A stretch of DNA of 41,955 nt from Falsigemmobacter faecalis (GCF_003863335.1 NZ_RRAZ01000032.1:1-41955); one strand, 5' to 3'. Numbered from the stretch's first letter, positions 9,844-18,575 are shown. A program made the numbers and translations. Notes: a model not told the origin generated them from the letters alone.

Positions 9844-11586
9844 TCAAAGGAAAAAGATCCCGCCGGAAAGCTCCCCCTCACTGCCCGCAAGGCCTTCAAG
9901 GCGCAGGCTGAGATCGGCGGTGAAACGCAGCACCAGATCCTGGCCTTCCGACCGGGCAAAGCGGCTGACCACCTCTGCGGCACTCAGCCCGCCGCCCCAG
10001 ATCTCGGGGCTGAGCCCCAGACGGTCCCCCGCGCCCCGGGAGAAATCGGTGATCCGCGCGGCCCCCGGCAGGGCATAAAACTCAAAGCTGTCGGCCCCGG
10101 CGCCGCCCTCCATCACGACATCGCCGCCGCCGCTTTGCAGCCGGTCGGCCCCGGCCCCGCCGTAAAGGTGGTCGGCCCCGCCGCCGCCATAAAGCACATC
10201 CGCGCCGCCGCCGCCAAAAAGCGTGTCATTGCCGCTGCCGCCGCCCAGCGTATCGTCGAACTCCGCGCCATAGATCAGATCATTGCCGCCACCGCCCCAG
10301 AGGCGGTTGTTGCCGTCCTGGCCCGCGTACAGAAAATCATCCCCCTCTCCGCCGTACAGCAGATCAGAGCCGGGCCCGCCGGTCAGACTGTCATTGCCCG
10401 CCCCCCCCCACAGGGTGTCCTGCCCCGGCCCGCCCAGAAGCCGGTCGTTGCCATCGCCGCCATAAAGGAGGTCATTGCCCCTTCCGCCCTCCAGGGTGTC
10501 ATGTCCCGCGCCGCCCCAAAGGGTGTCCCAGCCCTCATCGCCCGCCAGAAGACTGCCGTGCTCTCCGGCGTAAAGCAGATCCTGCCCCGGGCCGCCCATC
10601 AGGGTATCGCGCCCGGCACCGCCATAAAGCGTGTCATCACCGCCCCCCGAGCCCATCAGATCATTGCCCTCATCGCCCATCAGCAGATCGCCGCCGCCGC
10701 CGCCCCAGAGCCGGTCATCCCCCGCGCCGCCATAAAGCACATCCTGCCCGTCGCCGCTGCCCAGCGTGTCATCGCCGTCACCGCCATAAAGCACGTTGCC
10801 GGTGCCATCGCCGGACCAGACCCGGTCATGGCCGGAGCCGCCATAAAGGCTGTCGCGCCCCCCGGCCCCAAACAGCGTGTCATTGCCCGCGCCGCCGTAA
10901 ATCTGATCCTGACCATTGTGCCCCGAGAGCTTATCGCCCAAAGGCCCGCCCTTCAGCCCCAGCAGCACGGTCGGAGCAACCGTCAGGCTTTCGGCCAGGC
11001 CAAAGCCGTCATTCACCACCCGCCCCGCATAGGCATTCACCACCACCGGCTGCGGCCCTGCCGCCTGATAGGCGCCGCCGTCAAAGACCAGGGTCACCGC
11101 GCCATCACCGCTCAGCACATAGCTGTCGCGCCCCGCGCCCCCGGCCAGCTCAATCAGATGGCCCGCGCGGCTCTGGACCGAGAGCACATCCGCCCCGCCC
11201 GTGGCCAGCAGCACAAAACCACCCTGCCCGGCTGCGGCCCGCGTCAGGGCGTGGATCTGATCGGCCTCAGCGGCGGATTTACGGATCCACCCCTCGCCAC
11301 TGCTCAGGTTCAGGGTGACGCTCAGCGGGCCGCTGAACCCCGCATAGCTCAGGATATTGCGGCCCTGATCCGCCCCCCCGGCCCCGTCATAGCGGATCAC
11401 ATCATTGCCCGCCGAGCCAAGGATCACATCACTCTCAGCCCTGGCCACACTGCCGGGATCAAGCAGATCATCGCCACCGCCGCCCATCAGGCGGTCCGCC
11501 CCCGCACCGCCGTAAAGCGTGTCATCGCCGCTGCCGCCGATCAGCGTGTCATTGCCCTCGCCGCCTGAAAGTTCCGCGCCGCGCAT
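9844..11586 (-). CDS. RTX calcium-binding repeat protein (secreted)
   Basis: 580 residues made largely of glycine- and aspartate-rich RTX nonapeptides of the form GGxGxDxLx. There is a short block at residues 1-45 and a long block at about 214-500. A non-repeat spacer with ITDFSRGAGDRLGL and a C-terminus ending LSGGIFFL follow. Such repeats fold into a calcium-bound parallel beta-roll outside the cell, and the proteins leave through type I secretion using a C-terminal signal; there is no N-terminal signal peptide. No enzymatic domain is recognisable, so a structural, adhesive or matrix role is more likely than a toxin. GGAG precedes the ATG and overlaps the end of a small upstream frame (11592-11756). 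The 858-codon open frame on the opposite strand is a shadow of the repeats. Confidence 0.85.
   Translation of the reverse strand: MRGAELSGGEGNDTLIGGSGDDTLYGGAGADRLMGGGGDDLLDPGSVARAESDVILGSAGNDVIRYDGAGGADQGRNILSYAGFSGPLSVTLNLSSGEGWIRKSAAEADQIHALTRAAAGQGGFVLLATGGADVLSVQSRAGHLIELAGGAGRDSYVLSGDGAVTLVFDGGAYQAAGPQPVVVNAYAGRVVNDGFGLAESLTVAPTVLLGLKGGPLGDKLSGHNGQDQIYGGAGNDTLFGAGGRDSLYGGSGHDRVWSGDGTGNVLYGGDGDDTLGSGDGQDVLYGGAGDDRLWGGGGGDLLMGDEGNDLMGSGGGDDTLYGGAGRDTLMGGPGQDLLYAGEHGSLLAGDEGWDTLWGGAGHDTLEGGRGNDLLYGGDGNDRLLGGPGQDTLWGGAGNDSLTGGPGSDLLYGGEGDDFLYAGQDGNNRLWGGGGNDLIYGAEFDDTLGGGSGNDTLFGGGGADVLYGGGGADHLYGGAGADRLQSGGGDVVMEGGAGADSFEFYALPGAARITDFSRGAGDRLGLSPEIWGGGLSAAEVVSRFARSEGQDLVLRFTADLSLRLEGLAGSEGELSGGIFFL
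10085..10945 (-). repeat. Tandem 27-base RTX-coding repeats
   Basis: The DNA encodes about 30 consecutive nine-residue RTX units, giving a loose 27-base periodicity in GC-rich codons. The repeats lie inside the RTX gene and are coding, not CRISPR. Similar units make the region prone to expansion or contraction and to assembly collapse. Confidence 0.85.
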
Positions 11587-11591
11587 AGAGA

Positions 11592-11756
11592 TTACTCCGA
11601 TCTGCCCCCCTGCCCACTCAGAACCGCCAGACTGCCGAAGGTGAAAAAGCCTGCCACCCCCGCGCCTTCCGCGCCCTGCAGCGGATCGGGCCTCAGGTTT
11701 TCCTGCAAAGCCCCGGGGCCAAAACGCGGCCCGCCCGCTTCAATCACCAGCTCCAT
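11592..11756 (-). CDS. Small ORF of 54 residues, coupled to the RTX gene
   Basis: An ATG at 11756 opens a 54-residue frame ending five bases before the RTX start. The RTX Shine-Dalgarno sequence GGAG overlaps its terminal codons, so translation would be coupled. The peptide begins MELVIEAGGPRFGPGALQ and has a short hydrophobic stretch GVAGFFTFGSLAVL near the end. About three quarters of its third codon positions are G or C, in line with coding. I do not recognise a family. It may be a real small protein or the separated N-terminal part of the RTX protein. Confidence 0.4.
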   Translation of the reverse strand: MELVIEAGGPRFGPGALQENLRPDPLQGAEGAGVAGFFTFGSLAVLSGQGGRSE

Positions 11757-11806
11757 GCCGCGCAGCCCCCCTGCTTTGCCACCCCGTCATCAGGCCACAG
11801 CAGGAT

Positions 11807-11822
11807 TTGAGACCGGGTTAAC
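11807..11822 (+). promoter_or_regulatory. CtrA-like box TTGA-N7-TTAAC
   Basis: TTGA (11807-11810), seven bases, then TTAAC (11818-11822). This matches the alphaproteobacterial CtrA consensus TTAA-N7-TTAAC with one mismatch. It lies in the divergent intergenic region between the small ORF/RTX unit and the GT2 gene. It is a motif match by eye only. Confidence 0.35.
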
Positions 11823-11897
11823 GGCGCGAAGTTTCCCGCAGCCACAAAGGCGGGACAGAAACCCCTTGAACCAAAGGGAGAGTTAAAAGAGCATCAC

Positions 11898-11916
11898 ACA
11901 CGTCAAGCGTGTTTTT
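11898..11916 (+). terminator. Weak hairpin with T-run in the GT2 leader
   Basis: ACACG, a five-base loop, CGTGT, then four more T. The stem is only five base pairs. It lies about 30 bases before the GT2 ATG on the same strand, so it could be a leader attenuator, a weak terminator, or chance. Confidence 0.2.
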
Positions 11917-11944
11917 GCCTGAGGTATGAGGGGGGGGAGCGGTC

Positions 11945-12955
11945 ATGAGTTTTACCGCAGGACGGCTGGTGGCTGTTGTGGTCACCTGTAACCGGCTCGA
12001 TCAGCTGAAATGCAGCCTGCCGCGCTGGCTGGAGGCCCCGCCCGAGGTGTTAAGCGCGCTGCTTCTGGTCGATAACGCATCCACAGATGGCACGGCCGAC
12101 TGGCTGAAGGGGGTGACAGACCCGCGTCTGACGGTGCTGCGCCTGGCCGAGAACCGCGGCGGTGCGGGCGGCTTTGAGGCCGGGATGCGCGCCGCCGCGA
12201 GGCAGTTTGATCCCGACTGGATGGTGCTGAGCGATGATGACGCCCGCCCCGATCCGGGGGCCCTCGCGGCCTTTCTGGCGGCGGATCCCGACCCGCGGTG
12301 GGAGGGCTGCGCCGCCGCCGTGCGCCATCCCGACGGGCGGATCTGCGCGATCAACCGCCCCGTGAAAGACCCCTTCCGCAGCCTGCGCGTTTTCCTGCAG
12401 ACCCTGCGGCGGGGGCGGGCGGGCTTTCACCTTGGTGATGAAGCCTATGCCCCGAAGGCCCCGGAGCAGGCGGTGGACGGGGCCTCTTTTGTGGGGTTCT
12501 TTCTGTCGCGCAAAGGCCTCAGCCGCGCCGGGTGGCCGGACCCCGCGCTGTTTCTTTACGGCGATGATGCGCTTTACACCCTCGGCCTCAGCCGCGCGGG
12601 CGGGCGGATCGGGTTCCTGCCTCAGGTCAGCTTTGAGCATGATTTTCAAAGCCTGGAACCTGGCGGGCGGATGCGGCCCCTGTGGCGGATCTATTACTAT
12701 CACCGCAACCTTCTGATGCTCTACCGGCTCTGCGCGGGGTGGCTGTTCTGGCCGGCCCTTCTGATCGTGCTGCCGGTCTGGGCGGGAAAAATCCGCCACT
12801 ACCCCGGTGAGCGCCGGATCTTTGCGCGGCTGATGCGCCATGCTTTGCACGAGGGGCTGCGCCGTGACACCACCCGCAGCCATCTCTCGGTGCTCCGCCT
12901 GGCCGAAGCGCCGGGCCCGGCCCCCGCCGCTCAGAGATTGAGCAGATCGACGTGA
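11945..12955 (+). CDS. Family 2 glycosyltransferase (possible galactofuranosyl- or rhamnosyltransferase)
   Basis: 336 residues. The GT-A fold has VVVTCNRLDQL near residue 11, VDNASTDGT, NRGGAGGFEAGMR and the metal-binding LSDDDARP. The NRGGAGGF segment is one I associate with GlfT2-like galactofuranosyltransferases and some rhamnosyltransferases; a UDP-galactopyranose mutase and rhamnose genes in the window make either plausible. Hydrophobic residues near 270 (WLFWPALLIVLPVW) suggest membrane association. The start is supported by GGGGGAG five bases before ATG. Its last 25 bases overlap the convergent kpsM gene. Confidence 0.85.
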   Translation: MSFTAGRLVAVVVTCNRLDQLKCSLPRWLEAPPEVLSALLLVDNASTDGTADWLKGVTDPRLTVLRLAENRGGAGGFEAGMRAAARQFDPDWMVLSDDDARPDPGALAAFLAADPDPRWEGCAAAVRHPDGRICAINRPVKDPFRSLRVFLQTLRRGRAGFHLGDEAYAPKAPEQAVDGASFVGFFLSRKGLSRAGWPDPALFLYGDDALYTLGLSRAGGRIGFLPQVSFEHDFQSLEPGGRMRPLWRIYYYHRNLLMLYRLCAGWLFWPALLIVLPVWAGKIRHYPGERRIFARLMRHALHEGLRRDTTRSHLSVLRLAEAPGPAPAAQRLSRST

Positions 12956-13752
12956 TGATGGCGCACCAGCAAAAGCCCCGCCGCCAGCGGCAAAAGCGCC
13001 GTGACCAGCACAAAGGGCACCGAGACCCAGGACGCATGATACATCGGATAAAACCCCTCGCGCATCAGCGCGATGATATGCACCAAAGGGTTATACCATA
13101 AGATCTCCTGCACCGCCCGGGGCATGCTCTCAAAGAGAAAGAGCACCCCTGAAGCCAGCAGCATCGGCCGGTTCAGAATGGCCCAGGTGTGCTCCCAGGC
13201 CGGGTAGCGCATGAAAAAGACGATATTGCAGACCCCGACCCCGGTGCCAAACAGCGCCGCCAGCGCCATGGCCAGCAGGATCAGCGGGAAATCAAGCAGC
13301 GTGCGCGTGTCGCTCCACAACAGAACCCCGGCGAAGATCAGCACCGCCACCAGAACCGTGGTGAGAAAATTCATCAAAACCCGCGCCAGCAGCGCATCCA
13401 TCCAGGTCACCCCCGGATAGCGCAGCAGCGGCCGCGAGAAGCTGATCGCCGAAGAGGCCGCCCCGCTGAGGCTGCCATAGATCGCAAAGGGCATCATGCC
13501 GGTGGCCTTAAACAGCACAAAGCTGACCCCGAGCGGCGGCGACTGGATGAGAAAACTCATGGCCAAAGACAGCAGTAAAATCGTCCCCAGCGGATCCAGC
13601 ACCGCCCAGATATAGCCCCCCGGCGAGCGGCCATAGCGCGTCGCCATCTCGCGCAGCATCAGCGCTGAGATCGCGCGGAACGCGCGAAAGCGCGGCGCCC
13701 CGGGGCGCTGTGGCACCGCGCGGCCGCCGGACATCTGTCCGCTTTCCTTCAT
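12931..13752 (-). CDS. kpsM: Capsule polysaccharide ABC exporter, permease subunit (KpsM/Wzm type)
   Basis: 273 residues from ATG at 13752. This is an ABC-2 type inner-membrane permease with about six hydrophobic segments. LMLREMATRYGRSPGGYIWA near the N-terminus is the classic KpsM/BexB signature. It should pair with KpsT to move the lipid-linked polysaccharide across the inner membrane. The frame extends to a TTG at 13794, but AGGAGA lies just before 13752 and the extra residues are poorly conserved in type. It is transcribed away from kpsE-kpsT although the products work together. The 3' end overlaps the convergent GT2 gene by 25 bases. Confidence 0.9.
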   Translation of the reverse strand: MKESGQMSGGRAVPQRPGAPRFRAFRAISALMLREMATRYGRSPGGYIWAVLDPLGTILLLSLAMSFLIQSPPLGVSFVLFKATGMMPFAIYGSLSGAASSAISFSRPLLRYPGVTWMDALLARVLMNFLTTVLVAVLIFAGVLLWSDTRTLLDFPLILLAMALAALFGTGVGVCNIVFFMRYPAWEHTWAILNRPMLLASGVLFLFESMPRAVQEILWYNPLVHIIALMREGFYPMYHASWVSVPFVLVTALLPLAAGLLLVRHHHVDLLNL

Positions 13753-13801
13753 CGGCTTTCTCCTGGCCTGCGCCTTGCCGCTCTGGTCTGCCAAAACATC
13801 C

Positions 13802-13816
13802 TTAACGTGAAATTAA
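13802..13816 (+). promoter_or_regulatory. Perfect TTAA-N7-TTAA (CtrA-like) box
   Basis: TTAA (13802-13805), seven bases CGTGAAA, TTAA (13813-13816). It sits in the 104-base divergent region between kpsM and kpsE, where it could control both. It fits the CtrA full-site pattern. AT-rich tetrads are rare in this GC-rich DNA, which makes chance less likely but does not exclude it. Confidence 0.45.
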
Positions 13817-13856
13817 TGACTTGCGCCGAAGGTGAGGGGATCGACGGAGTTTCCTC

Positions 13857-15173
13857 TTGAGTGACACCAGCCTCTTCCCGACTGCGCAGATACCGCCCCG
13901 CCCCGGAGGTGCCCCGGTGGCTGTTGCGGGCGCACCCTCTGCGGGGCTGCAGACAGCGCCCCCCGCGCCCCCGCGCCCACCGGCACCGCAGCCCGCGCCG
14001 GTGACCGCGCCAGTGACCGCCCCTGTGCCACCGCCCGCCGGGCCTGCACGGATCCGGCCGCGCCACCGCTGGCTGGGGCTGAGCTTCATCGCTCTGGTGC
14101 TGCTGCCGCTGGCGCTGATCGCCGCTTACCTCTTTGGCCTGGCGCGCGATCAATATGCCTCGGATGTGGGCTTCACGCTGCGCCAGGAAGAGACCCCTTC
14201 GGCCGGGGCGCTGGCGGGGGGGCTGGCCTCAATGCTGGGGATGGGGGCGGGCCAGGCCAATACCCGGGTGCTTTACGAATATATCCGCAGCCCCGCTCTG
14301 GTGGCGCGGGTGGAAAGCCGTCTCGGGCTGCGCGCGATCTACAGCCCCGGCTGGCCGCAGGATATCCTTTACAGCCTGCCCCCCGATGCCACGATCGAAG
14401 AGCTGACCCGCTTCTGGCTGCGCATGGTCCGCATCGCCTTTGATGAAGCCAGCGGGCTGATGAGCATTCAGGTCCGCGCCCCGACACCTGAGCAGGCCAC
14501 CGCCATTGCGGCCATGGTGATCGAAGAAGCCCAGAGCATGATCAACGGCCTTAATACCACCGCCCGCGCCGATGCCATGCACTACAGCACCGAGGATCTG
14601 ACCGAAGCCGTGGCCCGCCTGCGCGCCGCCCGCAGCGCCATGAGCAGCTTTCGCGCCAGCACCCGCATCCTGGATCCCGCCGCCGATCTGAGCGGGCGGA
14701 TGGGCATTCTGACAAGCCTCCAGGAGCAGCTCGCCACCGCTCTGGTCGAGAACGATCTGCTGTCAGAGACCACCGACCGCGCCGATCCGCGCCGCCGCCA
14801 GCTGGACCGGCGCATCGCGGTGATCCGCAGCCATATTGAGGATGAACGCCGGACCTTAGGCGGCGCGGCTCCGGCAGGATCGGCCGATCCCGGGGCCCCG
14901 GATTATCCTGAGCTGCTTGCGCGCTATGAAGAGCTGACGGTGGATGTCCAGGTCGCCGAGATGACCTATCGCACCGCCCAGGCCGCCCATGATCTCGCCC
15001 GCGCCCGCGCCGAGCGGCAGTCGCTTTATCTCGCGACCTATATCACCCCGACCCGGGCTGAAATGTCGGAATATCCCCGCCGCTTTCTGCTGTCGGGGCT
15101 GGGGTTTTTGTTTCTCACCCTGAGCTGGGTGGTCCTTGTGCTGATTGGCTACAGCCTGAGAGACAGGGGGTAG
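13857..15173 (+). CDS. kpsE: Capsule export inner-membrane protein (KpsE/BexC/CtrB type)
   Basis: 438 residues. A proline/alanine-rich cytoplasmic N-terminus (1-65) is followed by a membrane segment (about 72-92), a large periplasmic domain with helical stretches, and a second membrane segment (about 410-432). This is the layout of PCP-3 polysaccharide co-polymerases, which link the ABC exporter to an outer-membrane channel. The start appears to be TTG, with GGAG nine bases upstream; no earlier in-frame ATG exists. It lies four bases ahead of kpsT. The outer-membrane partner (KpsD/Wza) is not in the window. Confidence 0.85.
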   Translation: MSDTSLFPTAQIPPRPGGAPVAVAGAPSAGLQTAPPAPPRPPAPQPAPVTAPVTAPVPPPAGPARIRPRHRWLGLSFIALVLLPLALIAAYLFGLARDQYASDVGFTLRQEETPSAGALAGGLASMLGMGAGQANTRVLYEYIRSPALVARVESRLGLRAIYSPGWPQDILYSLPPDATIEELTRFWLRMVRIAFDEASGLMSIQVRAPTPEQATAIAAMVIEEAQSMINGLNTTARADAMHYSTEDLTEAVARLRAARSAMSSFRASTRILDPAADLSGRMGILTSLQEQLATALVENDLLSETTDRADPRRRQLDRRIAVIRSHIEDERRTLGGAAPAGSADPGAPDYPELLARYEELTVDVQVAEMTYRTAQAAHDLARARAERQSLYLATYITPTRAEMSEYPRRFLLSGLGFLFLTLSWVVLVLIGYSLRDRG

Positions 15174-15177
15174 GTCT

Positions 15178-15867
15178 GTGATCCGCTTTGAGAATATCTC
15201 CAAGGGCTATATGATCCGCGGCCGCTGGCATCAGGTCATCGACCGGCTGAATCTGGAGCTGCCGGGCGGGCAGTCGCTGGCGCTTCTGGGCCGCAATGGC
15301 GCGGGCAAATCCACGCTTTTGCAGATGATCGCCGGGAATGTGCGCCCCACCACCGGGCGGATCGTGTCAGACGGCACGATCTCCTTTCCGGTGGGCTATG
15401 CGGGCAGCTTTCACCACGATCTGACCGGAGCGCAGAACACCCGCTTCATCGCGCGGCTTTACGGCGTCGACAGCGATGAGCTGGCCGGGTTCACCGAAGA
15501 CTTCGCGGGGCTTGGCAAATATTTCCACATGCCGGTGCGCTATTACTCCTCGGGCATGGTGGCGCGGCTGAACTTCGGCGTCTCCATGGGGATCCGCTTT
15601 GACACCTATCTGGTCGATGAGGTCACCTCGGTCGGCGATGCCGCCTTCCGCGCCCGCAGCCAGGCGCTGTTTCAGGCGCGGATGGCGCAGTCGGGGGCCA
15701 TTCTGGTCTCGCATAATTTCAGCGATATCTGGCGGTTCTGCTCGGCGGGGGTGGTGCTCGATCAGGGGCGGCTAACGCTTTATCACAACCTTGGAGAGGC
15801 CATTGCCCACCACAAAGAGCTGATGGCCCGCCCGCCCGCGCCCGTGGACGAAAGGCCCGGCGCATGA
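15178..15867 (+). CDS. kpsT: Capsule polysaccharide ABC exporter, ATPase subunit (KpsT/Wzt type)
   Basis: 229 residues, the length of KpsT, without the C-terminal sugar-binding domain of long Wzt proteins. Walker A is GRNGAGKST (38-46). The degenerate signature YYSSGMVARL and Walker B TYLVDEVTSVGD are characteristic of the polysaccharide-export branch. The switch histidine is in VSHNFSD. The start is GTG with AGGGGG upstream. The stop overlaps the glf start by four bases. It powers KpsM. Confidence 0.92.
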   Translation: MIRFENISKGYMIRGRWHQVIDRLNLELPGGQSLALLGRNGAGKSTLLQMIAGNVRPTTGRIVSDGTISFPVGYAGSFHHDLTGAQNTRFIARLYGVDSDELAGFTEDFAGLGKYFHMPVRYYSSGMVARLNFGVSMGIRFDTYLVDEVTSVGDAAFRARSQALFQARMAQSGAILVSHNFSDIWRFCSAGVVLDQGRLTLYHNLGEAIAHHKELMARPPAPVDERPGA

Positions 15868-17038
15868 GCGGGCTTCGGGTGCTGATCGCGGGCGCGGGGC
15901 TGTCGGGCGCCACCTGCGCCAGGGTGCTGGCCGAAGCCGGGATCAATGTTGAGATCCGCGAAAGCCGCCCCCATGTGGCGGGCAACTGTCATACCGCGCG
16001 CTGCCCGGAGACGGGGGTGATGGAGCATATCTACGGCCCCCATATCTTTCACACCGACCGCGCCGATGTGCGGGCCTTTGTCACCCGCTTTGCCCGGTTT
16101 CGGCCCTATGCTCATCGCGTGAAAGCCAGGGTGGCGGGCCAGGTCTTCAGCCTGCCGGTGAACCTTCACAGCATCAACCAGCTCTTCGGGACCAGCCTCT
16201 CCCCCGCAGAGGCGCGCGCCTTTATCGCCGCGCGCTGCAGCGCCCCGCCCCATGGCCGCGCGCCGGAGAGTTTTCAGGAACAGGCCCTCGCCATGGTCGG
16301 CCCTGAGATCTACCGCGCCTTTCTGGAGGGCTATACCCGCAAGCAATGGGGCACCGAGCCCGGCGATCTGCCCGCCGCCATCCTGCAGCGGCTGCCTCTG
16401 CGCTTCAGCTATGATGACCGCTATTTCAGCCATGAATTTCAGGCGATCCCCGAAGCGGGCTATACCGAAATGACCAGGGCCATCCTGGCGCATCCGCTGA
16501 TTTCGCTGCATCTCAACCGCCCGGCCCCCCCGAGGCCGCCCTGGCGGAGGGCTTTGACCATCTGATCTGGACCGGCCCGATCGATAGCTTTTTCGGCCAG
16601 GCGGAAGGCCCCCTTGGCTACCGCAGCCTGCGCTTTGAGCGCGAGGTGCGGCCCGGGTGCCGCGATGCTCAGGGCTGCGCGGTGATGAATTACCCCGATG
16701 CCGGCGTGCCCTTCACCCGCATCAGCGAGCATCGCCATTTCGCGCCCTGGGAAGATCCGCCCGGCACGCTGTTGCTGCGCGAATATGCCCAGGGGTGCGG
16801 GCCGGGGGATCCGCCGTTTTATCCGCTGCGCCTGACCGGCGACCAAAGGCGGCTGGACCGTTACCTCACCCGCGCCCGCGCCGCGCGGGGGGTGAGTTTT
16901 CTCGGGCGGCTCGGGACCTACCGCTATCTCGATATGGATGTCAGCATCGCCGAGGCTTTGCAGGCGGGCGCGGCAGTGGCGGCCTCTCTGCGGCAGGGAC
17001 AGCCCCCGGCGGCTTTCCCCGGCGGCGGGGGCACATGA
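15864..17038 (+). pseudogene. glf: UDP-galactopyranose mutase, split by a one-base frameshift
   Basis: The enzyme converts UDP-galactopyranose to UDP-galactofuranose using reduced FAD. The first frame holds the FAD-binding N-terminus (VLIAGAGLSGATCARV), YGPHIFHT and GYTRKQWG, then goes out of frame at seven C (16525-16531) and stops near 16565. Reading on in the next frame gives IWTGPIDSFFG, LGYRSLRFE, NYPDAGVPFTRI, EYAQGCGPGDPPFYP and LGTYRYLDMD, the expected C-terminal half. One extra C would restore a single protein of about 391 residues, a normal family length. ATGA links to kpsT before it and the GT4 gene after it show operon design is intact. It may be a true pseudogene, a phase-variable gene or a sequencing error. 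UDP-galactose would come from galE at 35815. Confidence 0.9.
16525..16531 (+). repeat. C7 homopolymer at the glf frameshift
   Basis: Seven consecutive C in the middle of glf mark the exact point where the coding frame changes. C8 would be in frame. Such tracts can slip during replication and are also common sites of base-calling error. Confidence 0.85.
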
Positions 17039-18507
17039 GGGTGCTTTTTTACAACTGGGTCAGCCCCTTTGACCCCGAGGGGCGCGGCGGCGGCGTGGCC
17101 GCTTATGAACGCGCCCTCGTACCGGCGCTTTCCGGGGCAGGCATTGAGGCGGGCTGGCTGAACTCGGGCCTCGCTCAGGATCTGCGCCCCGGTCCCCCCC
17201 GCTGGGAGCGCTGCGCCCCCGGTCAGTTTCGCCTGGTGAATGCGCGCCCCTTCGCGCCCTCGCATCTCTCCTTTGGCGACCCCGAGCAGATCAGCCATCC
17301 GCCCACCGAGGCCGCTTTTGCCGCCTTTCTGCGTGCAACAGGCCCCTGGGATGTTATCCATTTCAACAACTTAGAGGGACTTCCCGCCCGCGCTTTGCAA
17401 ATCGCCCGCGCCCATGGCGCCCGCCTGGTGGTGATGCTGCACAATTACTACCCGCTCTGCCCGCAGGTGAACCTCTGGTTTCAGGAGCGCGAAAGCTGCG
17501 CTTCGGATCAGGGCGGCGCGGCCTGCGGAAGCTGCCTTGCCCATCCGCCCGCCCCGCGCCGCCGCCTGAGCCTCGCGCTTGCCACGGCGCTGCTTGAGCG
17601 CGGCGGGCCGGGCGGTCTGCGGCTTTACCGCCGCGGCACGGGCCTCTGGCGGGCATTGCGCGCGCGCAGATCCCGCCCGGGGCCGGGGGGGCTTGCCGCC
17701 CTGCCCGCCAGCGCGCCTCCGGCGCTGCAGGGACGCCGCGCCCTGATGATCCGGCTTTTGAATGAGAATGCCGATGCCATTCTCTGCGTCTCCGAGCGGG
17801 TGCGCAAACTCTCGGAAGGCTTCGGGCTGCGCGGCGATCTGCTGAAGACCTGCCGCATCGGCACGCCCGAGGCCGCGCGCCCCCCGGCCCCCCCGCGCCC
17901 GCTGCTCGATGCCTCGGGCCGTCTGACGCTGGCCTATGTCGGCTATATGCGCCGCGATAAGGGGTTCTTCTTTCTTCTCGACGCGCTGGAGCAGCTGCCC
18001 GCCGATCTCGCCGCCCGGGTCTCTCTGGTGCTGGCCGCACGGCTCAGCGATCCTGCGCTGCGCCCGCGCCTGCAGGCGCTTCGCGCCCGCCTGGCCGGGC
18101 TGAGCTGGGCCAATGGCTATCAGCGCGAAGATCTGGACCGCATTCTGGCCCCCGCCGGCTTAGGCGTGGTGCCGGTCTTATGGGAAGACAACCTGCCCCA
18201 GGTCGCGCTGGAGATGCATCTGCGCGGCCTTGCACTGCTCACCTCGGACCGGGGCGGCGCCCAGGAGCCAGGCAATTGCCCCGCGCTGGTCTTTCCCGCC
18301 GGAGATATCGCCGCCTTTCACAGCCGCCTGCGCGCGGTTCTGCAGGGGCAGATCACCCGCGCGGATTACGGCCAGGGCGGTGCCGCCCCCGCCGATATGC
18401 CAAGCCATCTGCGGGTGCTGATGCAGCACTGGCAGCCCGCAGAAAAACAACCTGAAGTTGCATTAGCTTCCGGCGGATTGAAGGCAAAAACCCCACCCCT
18501 GCCATAA
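17035..18507 (+). CDS. Family 4 glycosyltransferase
   Basis: 490 residues. GT-B fold: the N-terminal half starts MRVLFYNWVSPFDPEGRGGG and contains VIHFNNLEGLPARAL (about 106), MLHNYYPLCPQ and a cysteine-rich segment (ESC, ACGSC; about 140-175). The C-terminal nucleotide-sugar half begins AYVGYMRRDKGFFFLL (about 298), with an arginine and lysine in the usual phosphate-contacting position. The start is the ATG overlapping the glf stop; the longer upstream open frame is a shadow of glf. The sugar donor is unknown, but GT4 enzymes often transfer mannose, rhamnose or galactose in such loci. The last 20 or so residues look like an unstructured tail. Confidence 0.86.
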   Translation: MRVLFYNWVSPFDPEGRGGGVAAYERALVPALSGAGIEAGWLNSGLAQDLRPGPPRWERCAPGQFRLVNARPFAPSHLSFGDPEQISHPPTEAAFAAFLRATGPWDVIHFNNLEGLPARALQIARAHGARLVVMLHNYYPLCPQVNLWFQERESCASDQGGAACGSCLAHPPAPRRRLSLALATALLERGGPGGLRLYRRGTGLWRALRARRSRPGPGGLAALPASAPPALQGRRALMIRLLNENADAILCVSERVRKLSEGFGLRGDLLKTCRIGTPEAARPPAPPRPLLDASGRLTLAYVGYMRRDKGFFFLLDALEQLPADLAARVSLVLAARLSDPALRPRLQALRARLAGLSWANGYQREDLDRILAPAGLGVVPVLWEDNLPQVALEMHLRGLALLTSDRGGAQEPGNCPALVFPAGDIAAFHSRLRAVLQGQITRADYGQGGAAPADMPSHLRVLMQHWQPAEKQPEVALASGGLKAKTPPLP

Positions 18508-18575
18508 TCCCCGCGCCGCCCCGCCCCGCCCGCCTGCAAAACTGGCTTCGGGTGACGTGACGAACGGGTGAAGAC

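Noticed and set aside
10085-10945. CRISPR-like or satellite direct repeats
   Set aside because: The 27-base periodicity is explained by RTX nonapeptide codons.
8992-11568. 858-codon plus-strand open frame
   Set aside because: It is antisense to the RTX gene; its AVQQIRAG/VIA-type repeats are the mirror of GGxGxD codons, and it has no ribosome site or family.
16657-17034. N-terminal extension of the GT4 gene
   Set aside because: This stretch encodes the C-terminal half of glf in another frame; the GT4 fold starts at ATG 17035.
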